A stretch of DNA of 64,000 bases, from the NCBI RefSeq assembly GCF_042655435.1, contig NZ_JBHSMG010000004.1, positions 128,641 through 192,640 on the forward strand, written 5' to 3'. Positions 24,045-34,386 of this stretch are shown piece after piece (position 1 is the stretch's first letter; every line of letters begins with the position of its first letter). The notes below the pieces were generated by a model. That model ran no database searches and had not been told where the DNA came from. It saw only the letters and a list, made by a program, of their open reading frames with translations. The stretch comes from Lysinimonas soli (GTDB lineage Bacteria > Actinomycetota > Actinomycetes > Actinomycetales > Microbacteriaceae). A program made the translations under genes and the position numbers.

Positions 24045-25541
24045 TCACTTCCCCTTCGTCACCCATCGCAGCGGAACGTCGATGGTGACCTCCGTGCCCT
24101 CCCCCTCGAGGGTGTGCCAGTCGATCGTCCCGCCGAGTTCGCCCTGGATCAGGGTGCGCACGATCTGGGTTCCGAGCCCCGACCCCACCTTCCCCTCGGC
24201 GAGACCGACGCCGTTGTCGCGCACCTTGACGCGCAACTGACCGTCTTTGCGTTTCGCCGAGATCTCGACCTCGCCGTCGCGCCCCGCGAGGCCGTGCTCG
24301 ACAGCATTCGTCACGAGTTCGGTGAGCGCGAGCGCGAGCGGCGTCGCGTATTCGCTGGGCAGGGTGCCGAAGGTACCGGTCTTGGTCGGGCGCACGGTCG
24401 TGTTGTGACTGGATGCCACCTCGGCGATGAGCTTGAGCACCCGGTCGAACACGTCGTCGAAGTCGACGTTCTGATCGAGACCCTCGCTGAGCGTGTCGTG
24501 CACCACCGCGATCGCGGTCACCCGCCGCATCGCCTGGGTGAGGGCCTCGCGCGCGACGTCGCTGTGGGTACGGCGCCCCTGGATGCGCAGCAACGACGCC
24601 ACCGTCTGCAGGTTGTTCTTGACCCGATGATGGATCTCGCGGATCGTCGCGTCCTTGGTCAGCAGCTCCTGCTCCTGATGACGCACCTCGCTCACGTCGC
24701 GCACCAGCACGATCGCCCCGACCCGCTCGCCGCGATGACGGATCGGGATGGTGCGCAGCGACACGGTCACCCCGCGCGCCTCGATGTCGGTGCGCCACGG
24801 CGCCCGACCGGTGACGACGAGCGGCAAGGACTCGTCGACGATGAGCTTGCCGCTGAGCAGTTGGGTGGTGACCTCAGCGAGCGACTCCCCCTCGAGCTCG
24901 CCCACGAACCCCATGCGGTTGAAGGCTGAGAGACCATTCGGGCTGGCGAAGGTGACGATGCCGTCGACATCCAGACGAATCAGGCCGTCCGAGGCGCGCG
25001 GCGCCCCGCGGCGCGGCCCGGAGGGGGCCGCGAGATCGGGGAAGTCCCCCGAGGCGATCATGGCGAAGAGGTCATTGGCGCACTGGTTGAAGGTGAGCTC
25101 CTGACGGCTCGGCGTGCGCGCCTCACTGAGGTTGCTGTGCCGGGTGATCACCGCGATCGGATGCTCGGTGGTCGCGGCGCCGCTCGGGCTGAGGCGGCGC
25201 AGCACGGGCACGGCGCGCACCCGGGTCGGGGTCTCCTCGTACCAGTCCGGCGCCGCGGTGTCGACGATCTGGCCGGTCTCGAACGCCTGCCGCACCTGGT
25301 TCTGCCACTCCGGCTTGATCTCCTGCCCCACGAAGTCGCGGTAGAACAGGGTCGCGGCCGACGACGGCCGGGAATGCGCGACCGCGATGAAGCTGTCGGA
25401 GCGGGTGGGGACCCACAGCACGATGTCGGCGAACGCCAGGTCGGCGAGCAGCTGGCTGTCGGCGACGAGCAGGTGCAGCCATTCGACGTCGGCGTCGGTG
25501 GAGCGACCCTGGGCCACCATCAGGTCGGAGAGCGTCGACAC
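24045..25541 (-). CDS. pdtaS: PdtaS-type sensor histidine kinase
   Basis: A 498-aa soluble kinase: N-terminal GAF-like domain (about 1-165), PAS domain (185-290), HisKA_2 with phospho-acceptor His304 in REIHHRVKNN, and an HATPase domain with TELVTNAVEHGL and DNGVGL. No membrane helix. The plan and the place beside whiB1 match PdtaS, which phosphorylates the ANTAR antiterminator PdtaR. PdtaR is not in the window. TAGCCT lies 6 nt before the GTG start (leaderless); this box uses the stop codon of the upstream gene. Confidence 0.9.
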   Translation of the reverse strand: MSTLSDLMVAQGRSTDADVEWLHLLVADSQLLADLAFADIVLWVPTRSDSFIAVAHSRPSSAATLFYRDFVGQEIKPEWQNQVRQAFETGQIVDTAAPDWYEETPTRVRAVPVLRRLSPSGAATTEHPIAVITRHSNLSEARTPSRQELTFNQCANDLFAMIASGDFPDLAAPSGPRRGAPRASDGLIRLDVDGIVTFASPNGLSAFNRMGFVGELEGESLAEVTTQLLSGKLIVDESLPLVVTGRAPWRTDIEARGVTVSLRTIPIRHRGERVGAIVLVRDVSEVRHQEQELLTKDATIREIHHRVKNNLQTVASLLRIQGRRTHSDVAREALTQAMRRVTAIAVVHDTLSEGLDQNVDFDDVFDRVLKLIAEVASSHNTTVRPTKTGTFGTLPSEYATPLALALTELVTNAVEHGLAGRDGEVEISAKRKDGQLRVKVRDNGVGLAEGKVGSGLGTQIVRTLIQGELGGTIDWHTLEGEGTEVTIDVPLRWVTKGK

Positions 25542-25550
25542 GCTCCTAGG

Positions 25551-26882
25551 CTACGCGGTGCCGGGGAGCCGCTTCGCCGGAGCCGAGTACGGGGCCGACG
25601 GGGCCCGGGCCGCGTCCGGGGGATGCGCGGCGCCGCCGCGCCGACCGCGTCGGCGTGCCCCACTCAACCAGGCGGGCGGCCAGGAGCGCGCACCCGTGGT
25701 CGCGGCCGCGGGCGGAGACACGCGCGCCGCCAGCTCACGGATCGCGACCCGGGCCGCCGAGCGCGGGGCGACGTCGCCCAGCGTGCGACCGCTCAACAGG
25801 GCGGCGTCGAAGGCGGCGAGATCCCACGGGACGAGCACGGGGTCGTCGATCCCGCCGAAGCGGGCGAGCGTCTGCTGCACCTGGGCTCCCGGATTGAGGC
25901 CGATCGCGCTGGAACGCACCTTGTTGATCACGGTGGCGATGCGATCCGGTGCGGTCAGCTCGACGAGGTCGGCGTGCGCGCGCAGAAAGCGCGAGAGGCC
26001 GACCGGATCGGCGGACCCGACCGCCACCACCCGATCCGCCGATCGCAGCACCTCGATCGTCGCGGCATTGCGACGGGGCGCGCCGAGATCGGTCATGAGC
26101 TCCTCGTCGCGTTCGAAACTCGCCGCCACGTCCACCACGGTGACCTCGACCCAGTCGCGCACCGCGCTCAGCACCCCCGCGATGCGCTCCGCGGTCAGCT
26201 CGGGCCAGCGGCTCGCCCGTCCGAGACCGGTCAGCACCCAGAACTCGGCGTGGCCGGAGCGTCGCGACCGGCCGATGCGCTCGAACTGCGCGCGGTCGAG
26301 ACCGCCGGTGCCGGCCAGCCGGCAGGCGGCGGCGAACCCCGGCGCCTCGTCGAGCAGACCGAGAGCCGGGGCGATGGATGCCGCGTGGGTATCCGCGTCG
26401 GCCAGCGCCACCGAGACCCCACGCTCGGCGAGCTCGGCGGCCAGGGCGATCGCGACGCTGGTGCGGCCCGGAGCGCCCTCCGGCCCCCACACGGCGATGA
26501 CCGTGCCGCGCGACGGCGCGGTCGGCGAGCTCGCAGGGACGGTCGTCATCGCGGGGATCTCGGCCGGCTGCCCGGAGGTCCACTCGAACGGGGCGTCGAG
26601 CACGTCGACCAGTCCGAGCGAGGCGGCGTAGCGCCGCTCTGCTGGCGACGTCGCGACCGCCAGAAGCCGCACGCCGAGCGCGTCGCAGCTCGACACCACG
26701 CGCGCGGTCAGGTATTGCGGCGCTGCGGCCACGACGGCGAGCTCGGGGGTCACGATCGCGAGCTGGGCGCAGAGCTCCTCGGCGCCCGAACAGCGCGCCA
26801 CCACGCGGTGCCCGTACCGGGGAGCCTGCGCCGCGAGCCGCTCCTCGTCGGCGAGCGCGAGCGCGAGCGCGACCGTCGTCAC
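25551..26882 (-). CDS. CpaE/MinD-like P-loop ATPase
   Basis: A 443-aa protein. A receiver-like N-terminal region (1-110) without a clear phospho-Asp is followed by a MinD/ParA-type ATPase. Its nucleotide loop reads GPEGAPGRTS, with Arg where the deviant Walker A has Lys; ADADTH and VVDVA follow. The C-terminal tail is Arg- and Pro-rich. It overlaps the SAF-domain gene upstream (ATGA). Such pairs resemble CpaE and CpaB of Tad pilus systems, but no pilin, CpaF ATPase or secretin is nearby. The role is therefore unclear. Confidence 0.75.
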   Translation of the reverse strand: MTTVALALALADEERLAAQAPRYGHRVVARCSGAEELCAQLAIVTPELAVVAAAPQYLTARVVSSCDALGVRLLAVATSPAERRYAASLGLVDVLDAPFEWTSGQPAEIPAMTTVPASSPTAPSRGTVIAVWGPEGAPGRTSVAIALAAELAERGVSVALADADTHAASIAPALGLLDEAPGFAAACRLAGTGGLDRAQFERIGRSRRSGHAEFWVLTGLGRASRWPELTAERIAGVLSAVRDWVEVTVVDVAASFERDEELMTDLGAPRRNAATIEVLRSADRVVAVGSADPVGLSRFLRAHADLVELTAPDRIATVINKVRSSAIGLNPGAQVQQTLARFGGIDDPVLVPWDLAAFDAALLSGRTLGDVAPRSAARVAIRELAARVSPPAAATTGARSWPPAWLSGARRRGRRGGAAHPPDAARAPSAPYSAPAKRLPGTA

Positions 26883-27577
26883 GGCCGGGACCCGCTCGTC
26901 GACAGCGGCAGGCCGGCCGGAACTGCCGCGAGGGCATCCTCGTCGGCGATCGCCTCGAGCAGGCGCGCGACCTTGGTGCGCGGAACGAGCACCTCGATCG
27001 AGCTGCCGCGCCCGTCGACGGCGAAGCCGCCGTCGTTCTCGTCGAGCACGCGCACGACGGTGGCCCCCGCGACGAGCACCGCGGGCGCCGATGCCGTCGA
27101 CGACGCGTCCTCGGCCAGCGCCGCCGACGCCGCAGCCGATACGGCCTGCGTCGGAGTGGCTGCCCAGAGATCGACGACCGCGCCGGGCACGACCGCACCG
27201 CTCACCCGGGCGGCCAGCTGGAGCACGAGCGACGTCGACCGCACCCCCGCCGTGCTGCCGACGGCGGACGCCGGCAGCAGTTCGCCCTTGGCGATGGGCT
27301 GCGTGACGACCAGACCGTCCGAAGGGATGTCGCCCGCAGCCAGATAGAGGCGATCGGCTCCGTCGAGCGCGACGGTGCGTCGCACGAGGTCACCCGCATC
27401 GATGCGCTCCCCCGGAACGAGGGCGGCCGCAGCTGCGTATACGGTGATGCGCCGATCGGCGGCCGAGACGATGCCGACCACCCCCGCGACGGAGCCGAGC
27501 ACGAGCAGCACGCCGAGCACGAGCCGGGGGTCGAGGGTCGCGCGACGACGACGCGGGGCCGCATCCGGACCGGGCAT
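26879..27577 (-). CDS. SAF-domain (CpaB/RcpC-like) membrane protein
   Basis: A 232-aa protein with a basic N-terminus, one hydrophobic helix (about 20-40) and an external SAF domain (VYAAAAALVPGERIDAGDLVRRTVAL), as in CpaB/RcpC pilus-assembly proteins and flagellar FlgA. The start follows GGAGGTGCCT directly; the longer upstream reading lacks a ribosome site. It is the first gene of a pair with the CpaE-like ATPase. The function in this setting is not known. Confidence 0.75.
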   Translation of the reverse strand: MPGPDAAPRRRRATLDPRLVLGVLLVLGSVAGVVGIVSAADRRITVYAAAAALVPGERIDAGDLVRRTVALDGADRLYLAAGDIPSDGLVVTQPIAKGELLPASAVGSTAGVRSTSLVLQLAARVSGAVVPGAVVDLWAATPTQAVSAAASAALAEDASSTASAPAVLVAGATVVRVLDENDGGFAVDGRGSSIEVLVPRTKVARLLEAIADEDALAAVPAGLPLSTSGSRP

Positions 27578-27648
27578 AGGCACCTCCGAGAGGGGGGACG
27601 AGGGGAACGGGCACCATGCTCGCCCGCACCATGCGTCGGCGCCCCGAG

Positions 27649-27657
27649 TTATCCACA
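27649..27657 (+). promoter_or_regulatory. DnaA-box-like 9-mer
   Basis: TTATCCACA is a perfect consensus DnaA box. A second perfect copy in the same orientation lies at 28637-28645. There is no AT-rich unwinding region or dnaA/dnaN gene, so an origin is not suggested. Confidence 0.4.
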
Positions 27658-27696
27658 CGCCCGTCCGGCCCGGACGACGCGGCGCATAATCGTGCC

Positions 27697-28005
27697 ATGG
27701 TCTTCGGCACGCTCCCGCCCGCTCCCTCCTCGGGACTCGGGCGCTTCCTGACCCTGGCCGACACCGCCGAAGTGCTCAACATCTCGGCGAGCCAGGCGTA
27801 CGCGCTCGTGCGCTCCGGGGAGCTTCCGGCCATCAGGATCGGGGGCAGCGGGCACTGGCGGATCGAACGCGCGGTGCTCGAGAGCTACATCGCCGGCAAG
27901 TACGAAGAGAACCGCCGCCGCAACCTCTGGAATCAGGCCGAGTTCGCCGACCTCCCGGAGCTGTTCGCCCCCGAACGCGATCGCGGGAGTCGCGGCGGTC
28001 GCTAG
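27697..28005 (+). CDS. Excisionase/BldC-like helix-turn-helix protein
   Basis: A 102-aa protein with one winged MerR-like helix-turn-helix (about 15-65: FLTLADTAEVLNISASQAYALVRSG, then IGGSGHWRIERAVLESYI) and a polar tail. The ATG is 6 nt from CATAAT, so the gene is leaderless, and the longer reading upstream is rejected. It is conserved near secA in related actinobacteria as far as I recall. The targets are unknown. Its stop overlaps the stop of the opposing gene by 4 nt. Confidence 0.78.
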   Translation: MVFGTLPPAPSSGLGRFLTLADTAEVLNISASQAYALVRSGELPAIRIGGSGHWRIERAVLESYIAGKYEENRRRNLWNQAEFADLPELFAPERDRGSRGGR

Positions 28006-28598
28006 AACCGCACGAGCGCGAGCTCGTCGAACAGCAGGATCCGGATGCGATCGACGGCCGACGCGCGACGCGGCGTCCCCGCTTCGTGCTCCGCGAGGTC
28101 GAGGTGGTCGCGCCCGACGCGATCGATCGTGCCGTGCAGTCTCTGCCCGGATGCCGTCGTCACGTCGATCGCAACCCGCCTGCGGCACAGATCTCGCAGC
28201 ACGAACGCGAGGCCGAGCCGCGCCGAGAGGGATCCGGCGGGCTCGGCGGGCGGATCCGGAACGAGGCTGAGCGCGAGCTGCTCGCTCGTCGGCAGGAGGC
28301 TCGCGATCGCCGCAAACGGCACCAGGCAGGAGCCGCGACGCGGGCCGTCCAGCTCGCCCGCGAGCCAGTCCCGGCCGATCGACCCGACGGCGACCGTGAC
28401 GATCGGGCCGCGGCGCAGCTCGAGTCGGATGCGCTCGGCACCGCCCCGGGCGGGTCGCGTGATGCTCAGCAGTCTCTCTCGCAATCCCAGCCGGCCGAGC
28501 CTCAAGCGCTCCTCCTCGGCGAGCAGGTCGACCTCTTCGGCGCCCAGTTCCTGCTCGAGTTGGCCCTCGAGATCGTCGAACAGGCTGTCCCAGCGCAT
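28002..28598 (-). CDS. Conserved hypothetical protein
   Basis: A 198-aa soluble protein with an acidic N-terminal coiled region (EGQLEQELGAEEVDLLAEEE) and beta-rich repeats (GPIVTVAVGSIGRDWLAG ... GQRLHGTIDRVGRDHLDLAEHE), reminiscent of two Sm-like or PRC-like strands. I recognise no named domain. TAGCGT/CTCGGC/ATG supports the start (leaderless). It is convergent with the HTH gene and divergent from the Rv3235-like gene. Confidence 0.65.
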   Translation of the reverse strand: MRWDSLFDDLEGQLEQELGAEEVDLLAEEERLRLGRLGLRERLLSITRPARGGAERIRLELRRGPIVTVAVGSIGRDWLAGELDGPRRGSCLVPFAAIASLLPTSEQLALSLVPDPPAEPAGSLSARLGLAFVLRDLCRRRVAIDVTTASGQRLHGTIDRVGRDHLDLAEHEAGTPRRASAVDRIRILLFDELALVRF

Positions 28599-28636
28599 GC
28601 CGAGACGCTATTCAGGAGCGCTCCGGGCATCCGAGG

Positions 28637-28645
28637 TTATCCACA
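28637..28645 (+). promoter_or_regulatory. DnaA-box-like 9-mer, second copy
   Basis: A perfect TTATCCACA about 1 kb from the copy at 27649-27657, in the divergent region before the Rv3235-like gene. It could titrate DnaA or be chance. Confidence 0.35.
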
Positions 28646-28747
28646 GACGAGAAATCCCCATCGACAGGAGGGGAGCTCGCATGGTTGGGTAATGGCACCC
28701 CCCTAACGGGGGTGACCGAATCACTCAGCACGATTCCGGGGGTGTGC

Positions 28748-29239
28748 GTGAGCACGACAGCACTCGACAGTCTCAACGGGGCGACGTTGGACGGCGCGGC
28801 GATCGAGGGCGCGGTATTCGACGGAACGGCGGCTCGCGCCCTGCGCCCGCGCTTCGACTCCGAAGACTTCTTCGGCCAGCAGCCGAGTTCCACCTCGGCG
28901 CTGCCCGACCCGGCCCCGTTGCTCGAGAACCTCACGCGGTGCGTCATCGAGATCCTCGCGGGAGCACGCGAGCTGGAGCAGATCGCCCGCTGGGTCAGCG
29001 ACGACGTCTACCGCCACCTGCTCAAGCGCGTGGTGATCTCGACCCGCGCCCGGCAGGCGAAAGGGCAGGCCGCGGTCCGCCCCGCCTTCACCATCGGGTC
29101 GACGACGGTGTGCGAACCTCGGGACGGCGTCGTCGAGGCCGTCGTGATCGTGCGAGGGCGAGCCCGGGCCCGCGCGGTCGCCGTGCGCCTCGAGGGCCTC
29201 GACCGACGGTGGCGTGCCACGGCCATCCACGTGCTCTAA
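28748..29239 (+). CDS. Rv3235-family protein
   Basis: A 163-aa protein. The conserved core is residues 60-160: LENLTRCVIEILAGARELEQIARWVSDDVYRHLLKR, then RPAFTIGSTTVCEPRDGVVEAVVIV and LEGLDRRWRATAIHVL. This is the actinobacterial Rv3235 family, found upstream of secA, with no proven function. The N-terminal 50 residues are variable. The GTG start is a guess: GGGGG precedes it, and a TTG 21 codons upstream is open. Confidence 0.75.
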   Translation: MSTTALDSLNGATLDGAAIEGAVFDGTAARALRPRFDSEDFFGQQPSSTSALPDPAPLLENLTRCVIEILAGARELEQIARWVSDDVYRHLLKRVVISTRARQAKGQAAVRPAFTIGSTTVCEPRDGVVEAVVIVRGRARARAVAVRLEGLDRRWRATAIHVL

Positions 29240-29296
29240 GACGTCGGCGGTCGCCCGGTCGGCACCCGATGGCTGAGCCGAGGATGCCGGGCCGCG

Positions 29297-29812
29297 TCAG
29301 CAGTGGTTGCCGGGTGACGCGCCGCACACCTCCGCCGAGAGCGGCCCCCTCTGACCGGCCGAGTCCACGGCTCTCACCCGGTAGTAGGCCACGTTCGCCT
29401 GCGAATCCACGAACGGTCTGACCGGGAACTGGGTGACGTCCTGCCGGGTCATGGTTCCGATCCTCGTGAACGAGCCTCCCGAGGTGAGCGATCGGTACAC
29501 GATGTACGAGACGACATCGAGCTCGGAACTCTGCGTCCAGGTGAGAAGCACCTCCCCACTCCCGCCGCCGGTCTCGGCCTTCAACCCCTGAACCTGGCCA
29601 GGAGGCGGATTCGACGGAGCCGTCGCGGTGTTGGAGCTCGTCGGCGTGCTCGCGGGGGTCGACGGAGACGGGGTCGGTGTCGCACTCGACGTCGTCGGGC
29701 CGCTCGTACTCTGCGTGGGCGTCGGTTGCGGATTGTTGGTGCAGGCCGTGAGAGTCATGCCGATCAAGGCCAGTGCCACTGCCACGAGAACGAAGGATCG
29801 GCGCGTGGACAT
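29297..29812 (-). CDS. Lipoprotein with Ser/Thr-rich linker and fibronectin III-like domain
   Basis: A 171-aa exported protein: lipobox LTAC with Cys24, a Thr/Ser/Pro-rich linker of about 45 residues, then one fibronectin type III-like domain (PPGQVQGLKAETGGGSGEVLLTW ... YYRVRAVDSAG). The linker probably spans the wall. The domain usually binds sugars or proteins, and the role here is unknown. It lies downstream of secA on the same strand, 73 nt after its stop. Confidence 0.75.
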   Translation of the reverse strand: MSTRRSFVLVAVALALIGMTLTACTNNPQPTPTQSTSGPTTSSATPTPSPSTPASTPTSSNTATAPSNPPPGQVQGLKAETGGGSGEVLLTWTQSSELDVVSYIVYRSLTSGGSFTRIGTMTRQDVTQFPVRPFVDSQANVAYYRVRAVDSAGQRGPLSAEVCGASPGNHC

Positions 29813-29885
29813 CTGCCGATCGTCCCTCCGATCGAACGCGCTCTGAAGAGCCGAAGGTCCCGTCAGCGGCCCCTGCGGTGTCTCG

Positions 29886-32735
<2,850 letters not shown>

Positions 32736-32839
32736 GGGCCTTCTCCACTCGCTTCGGGGCACGCTCGCGCCCACCGTTACCGGCGCGTAACTCTAGCAAG
32801 ACTAGCGAGACAGCCCCTGGGAGCGTCGAAGGCTCCGGC

Positions 32840-32872
32840 GGGTGGTGCGGACGAATCCCGCCCGCACCACCC
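32840..32872 (-). terminator. Hairpin after hpf
   Basis: GGGTGGTGCGG and CCGCACCACCC pair perfectly over 11 bp around an 11-nt loop. It begins 8 nt after the hpf stop on the minus strand and separates hpf from secA. Confidence 0.7.
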
Positions 32873-32879
32873 ACATCCG

Positions 32880-33551
32880 TCAGTGCCGCGCCGACGCCCC
32901 GACCAGCTCCTCGGCCGGCTCCTCGAGTCCGATCACGCCGTAGTCCCAGCCCTTGCGTCGGTAGACGACACTCGGTCGATCGCTCTCGGCGTCGATGAAC
33001 AGGAAGAAGTCGTGACCGACGAGCTCCATGTGGTCGACGGCATCCTCCTGGGTCATGCGCACCGCCGGGAAGACCTTGCGGCGGATCACCACCGGGCTCC
33101 ACTCCGCTTCCTCCTCGGAGGGCTGGACGACGGGAACCGCGCCGGTCGCGACGCGCTCGATGGCATCCGGGCTCGCGGGGGTGAGATCGGTTCCGGCGAA
33201 GCCGTCGGCCGTGGCCTCGCGTAGCGAGGTCGGGCGGTGCAGCCCGCGATGAACCTTCTTACGGTCTTTGGCCTGCCGGATGCGCTCGACGAGCTTGTCG
33301 AGAGCGATGTCGAAGGCGGCGTACTTGTCGGCGCCGCCGGACTCCGCGCGCACGACCGGCCCCGGTCCGATGAGGGTGAGCTCGACCCGATCGAACCCGC
33401 TGGAGCCGTTGGTCTCGTGGTGCCGGCAGACCCGGATCTCGAGGGCGAGCGCCTTGTCGGCGAGATGGGAGACGCGCTCCGACTTCTCGATGGCGTAATC
33501 CTCGAATCGATCGGGAATCCCGACTCCTCGACCGGTGACCGTGATGTCCAT
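32880..33551 (-). CDS. hpf: Ribosome hibernation promoting factor, long form
   Basis: A 223-aa long-form HPF. The N-terminal domain (MDITVTGRGVGIPDRFEDYAIEKSERV) binds in the decoding centre. The C-terminal domain (VVIRRKVFPAVRMTQEDAVDHMELVGHDFFLFIDAES) makes the 100S dimer. It converts ribosomes to an inactive state in stationary phase. AGGAGGAGG before the ATG fixes the start. It is part of the usual comF-hpf-secA order. Confidence 0.95.
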   Translation of the reverse strand: MDITVTGRGVGIPDRFEDYAIEKSERVSHLADKALALEIRVCRHHETNGSSGFDRVELTLIGPGPVVRAESGGADKYAAFDIALDKLVERIRQAKDRKKVHRGLHRPTSLREATADGFAGTDLTPASPDAIERVATGAVPVVQPSEEEAEWSPVVIRRKVFPAVRMTQEDAVDHMELVGHDFFLFIDAESDRPSVVYRRKGWDYGVIGLEEPAEELVGASARH

Positions 33552-33645
33552 GGCAGCCTCCTCCTGCTCCTGCGGGGTGAAACCGTCCGGGTCAGGCGGT
33601 CGTCGTCCGCGCTTTCGCCCAAGGTAGTCCCGCCACCCCTGGATG

Positions 33646-34332
33646 TCACTGGACGTTTGCCACGAAGCCCGAAAGAGGAGCGAATCGTCTCGGGGTCGAC
33701 GCCACCACGACGGCCGCGACGACCTCCGCGCCCGCAGCGCGCAGTGCGTTCGCCGCGGCGGTGAGGGTCGCTCCGCTGGTGACCACGTCATCCACCAGCA
33801 CGAATCGCCGCCCCGAAAGGGGGGTGCGCGTCTCGAAGACCGCGGCGAGATTGCGGGCCCGCTCGTCGACCGTGAGCGACTTCTGAACGGCGTGCGGGCG
33901 CGCGGGGGCGAAGACCCGCGAGCGATCCAAACCCGCCCGGGCGATCAGAACCGGTACCGGGTCGAACCCGCGCCGTCGCCGCGACCGGCGCGAGGAGGGA
34001 ACCGCCACGAGCTCGACTCCGGCCAGATCGAAGGAGGCGGATGCCGCCGCGACGGCCGCCGCGAGCGCGGGCGCGAGCGGGCGAGCCAGGCCCGTGCGGG
34101 ACTGCTCCTTGAAGGCCAGGATCACCGCCCGCGCGATCCCCTCGTACTCCAGGCCCGAAAAGACCGTGAGGCCATCGGCGAGCCGACGCGAACTCGGCTC
34201 GGGCACGAGCCGCGCCGCGCACGCCGCGCAGACGGCGCGATCGGGAGCCCCGCAGCCGGCGCACTCCACCGGCAGGATCAGCGCGAGACCATCCAGGACG
34301 GCGTCGATGAGAGCGGAGAGCACCCGACCCAC
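33646..34332 (-). CDS. comF: ComF-family phosphoribosyltransferase-like protein
   Basis: A 228-aa protein with an N-terminal zinc finger (Cys24, Cys27, Cys35, Cys38) and a type I phosphoribosyltransferase fold. The PRPP loop VLVDDVVTSGATL is near residue 178. ComF is required for DNA uptake in competent bacteria, but no other competence gene is in the window. It follows lpqB on the same strand, as in other actinobacteria. The start is GTG with only a weak ribosome site. Confidence 0.88.
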   Translation of the reverse strand: MGRVLSALIDAVLDGLALILPVECAGCGAPDRAVCAACAARLVPEPSSRRLADGLTVFSGLEYEGIARAVILAFKEQSRTGLARPLAPALAAAVAAASASFDLAGVELVAVPSSRRSRRRRGFDPVPVLIARAGLDRSRVFAPARPHAVQKSLTVDERARNLAAVFETRTPLSGRRFVLVDDVVTSGATLTAAANALRAAGAEVVAAVVVASTPRRFAPLSGFVANVQ

Positions 34333-34386
34333 CCTGTCCCGTCGCGCGGGACCGTCGAGCGCGTCCGGCAGGACTGGGGAGAACCG

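Noticed and set aside
27640..28650. A replication origin
   Set aside because: Two DnaA-like boxes alone, without an AT-rich unwinding stretch, box cluster or dnaA/dnaN/gyrB genes, do not make an origin.
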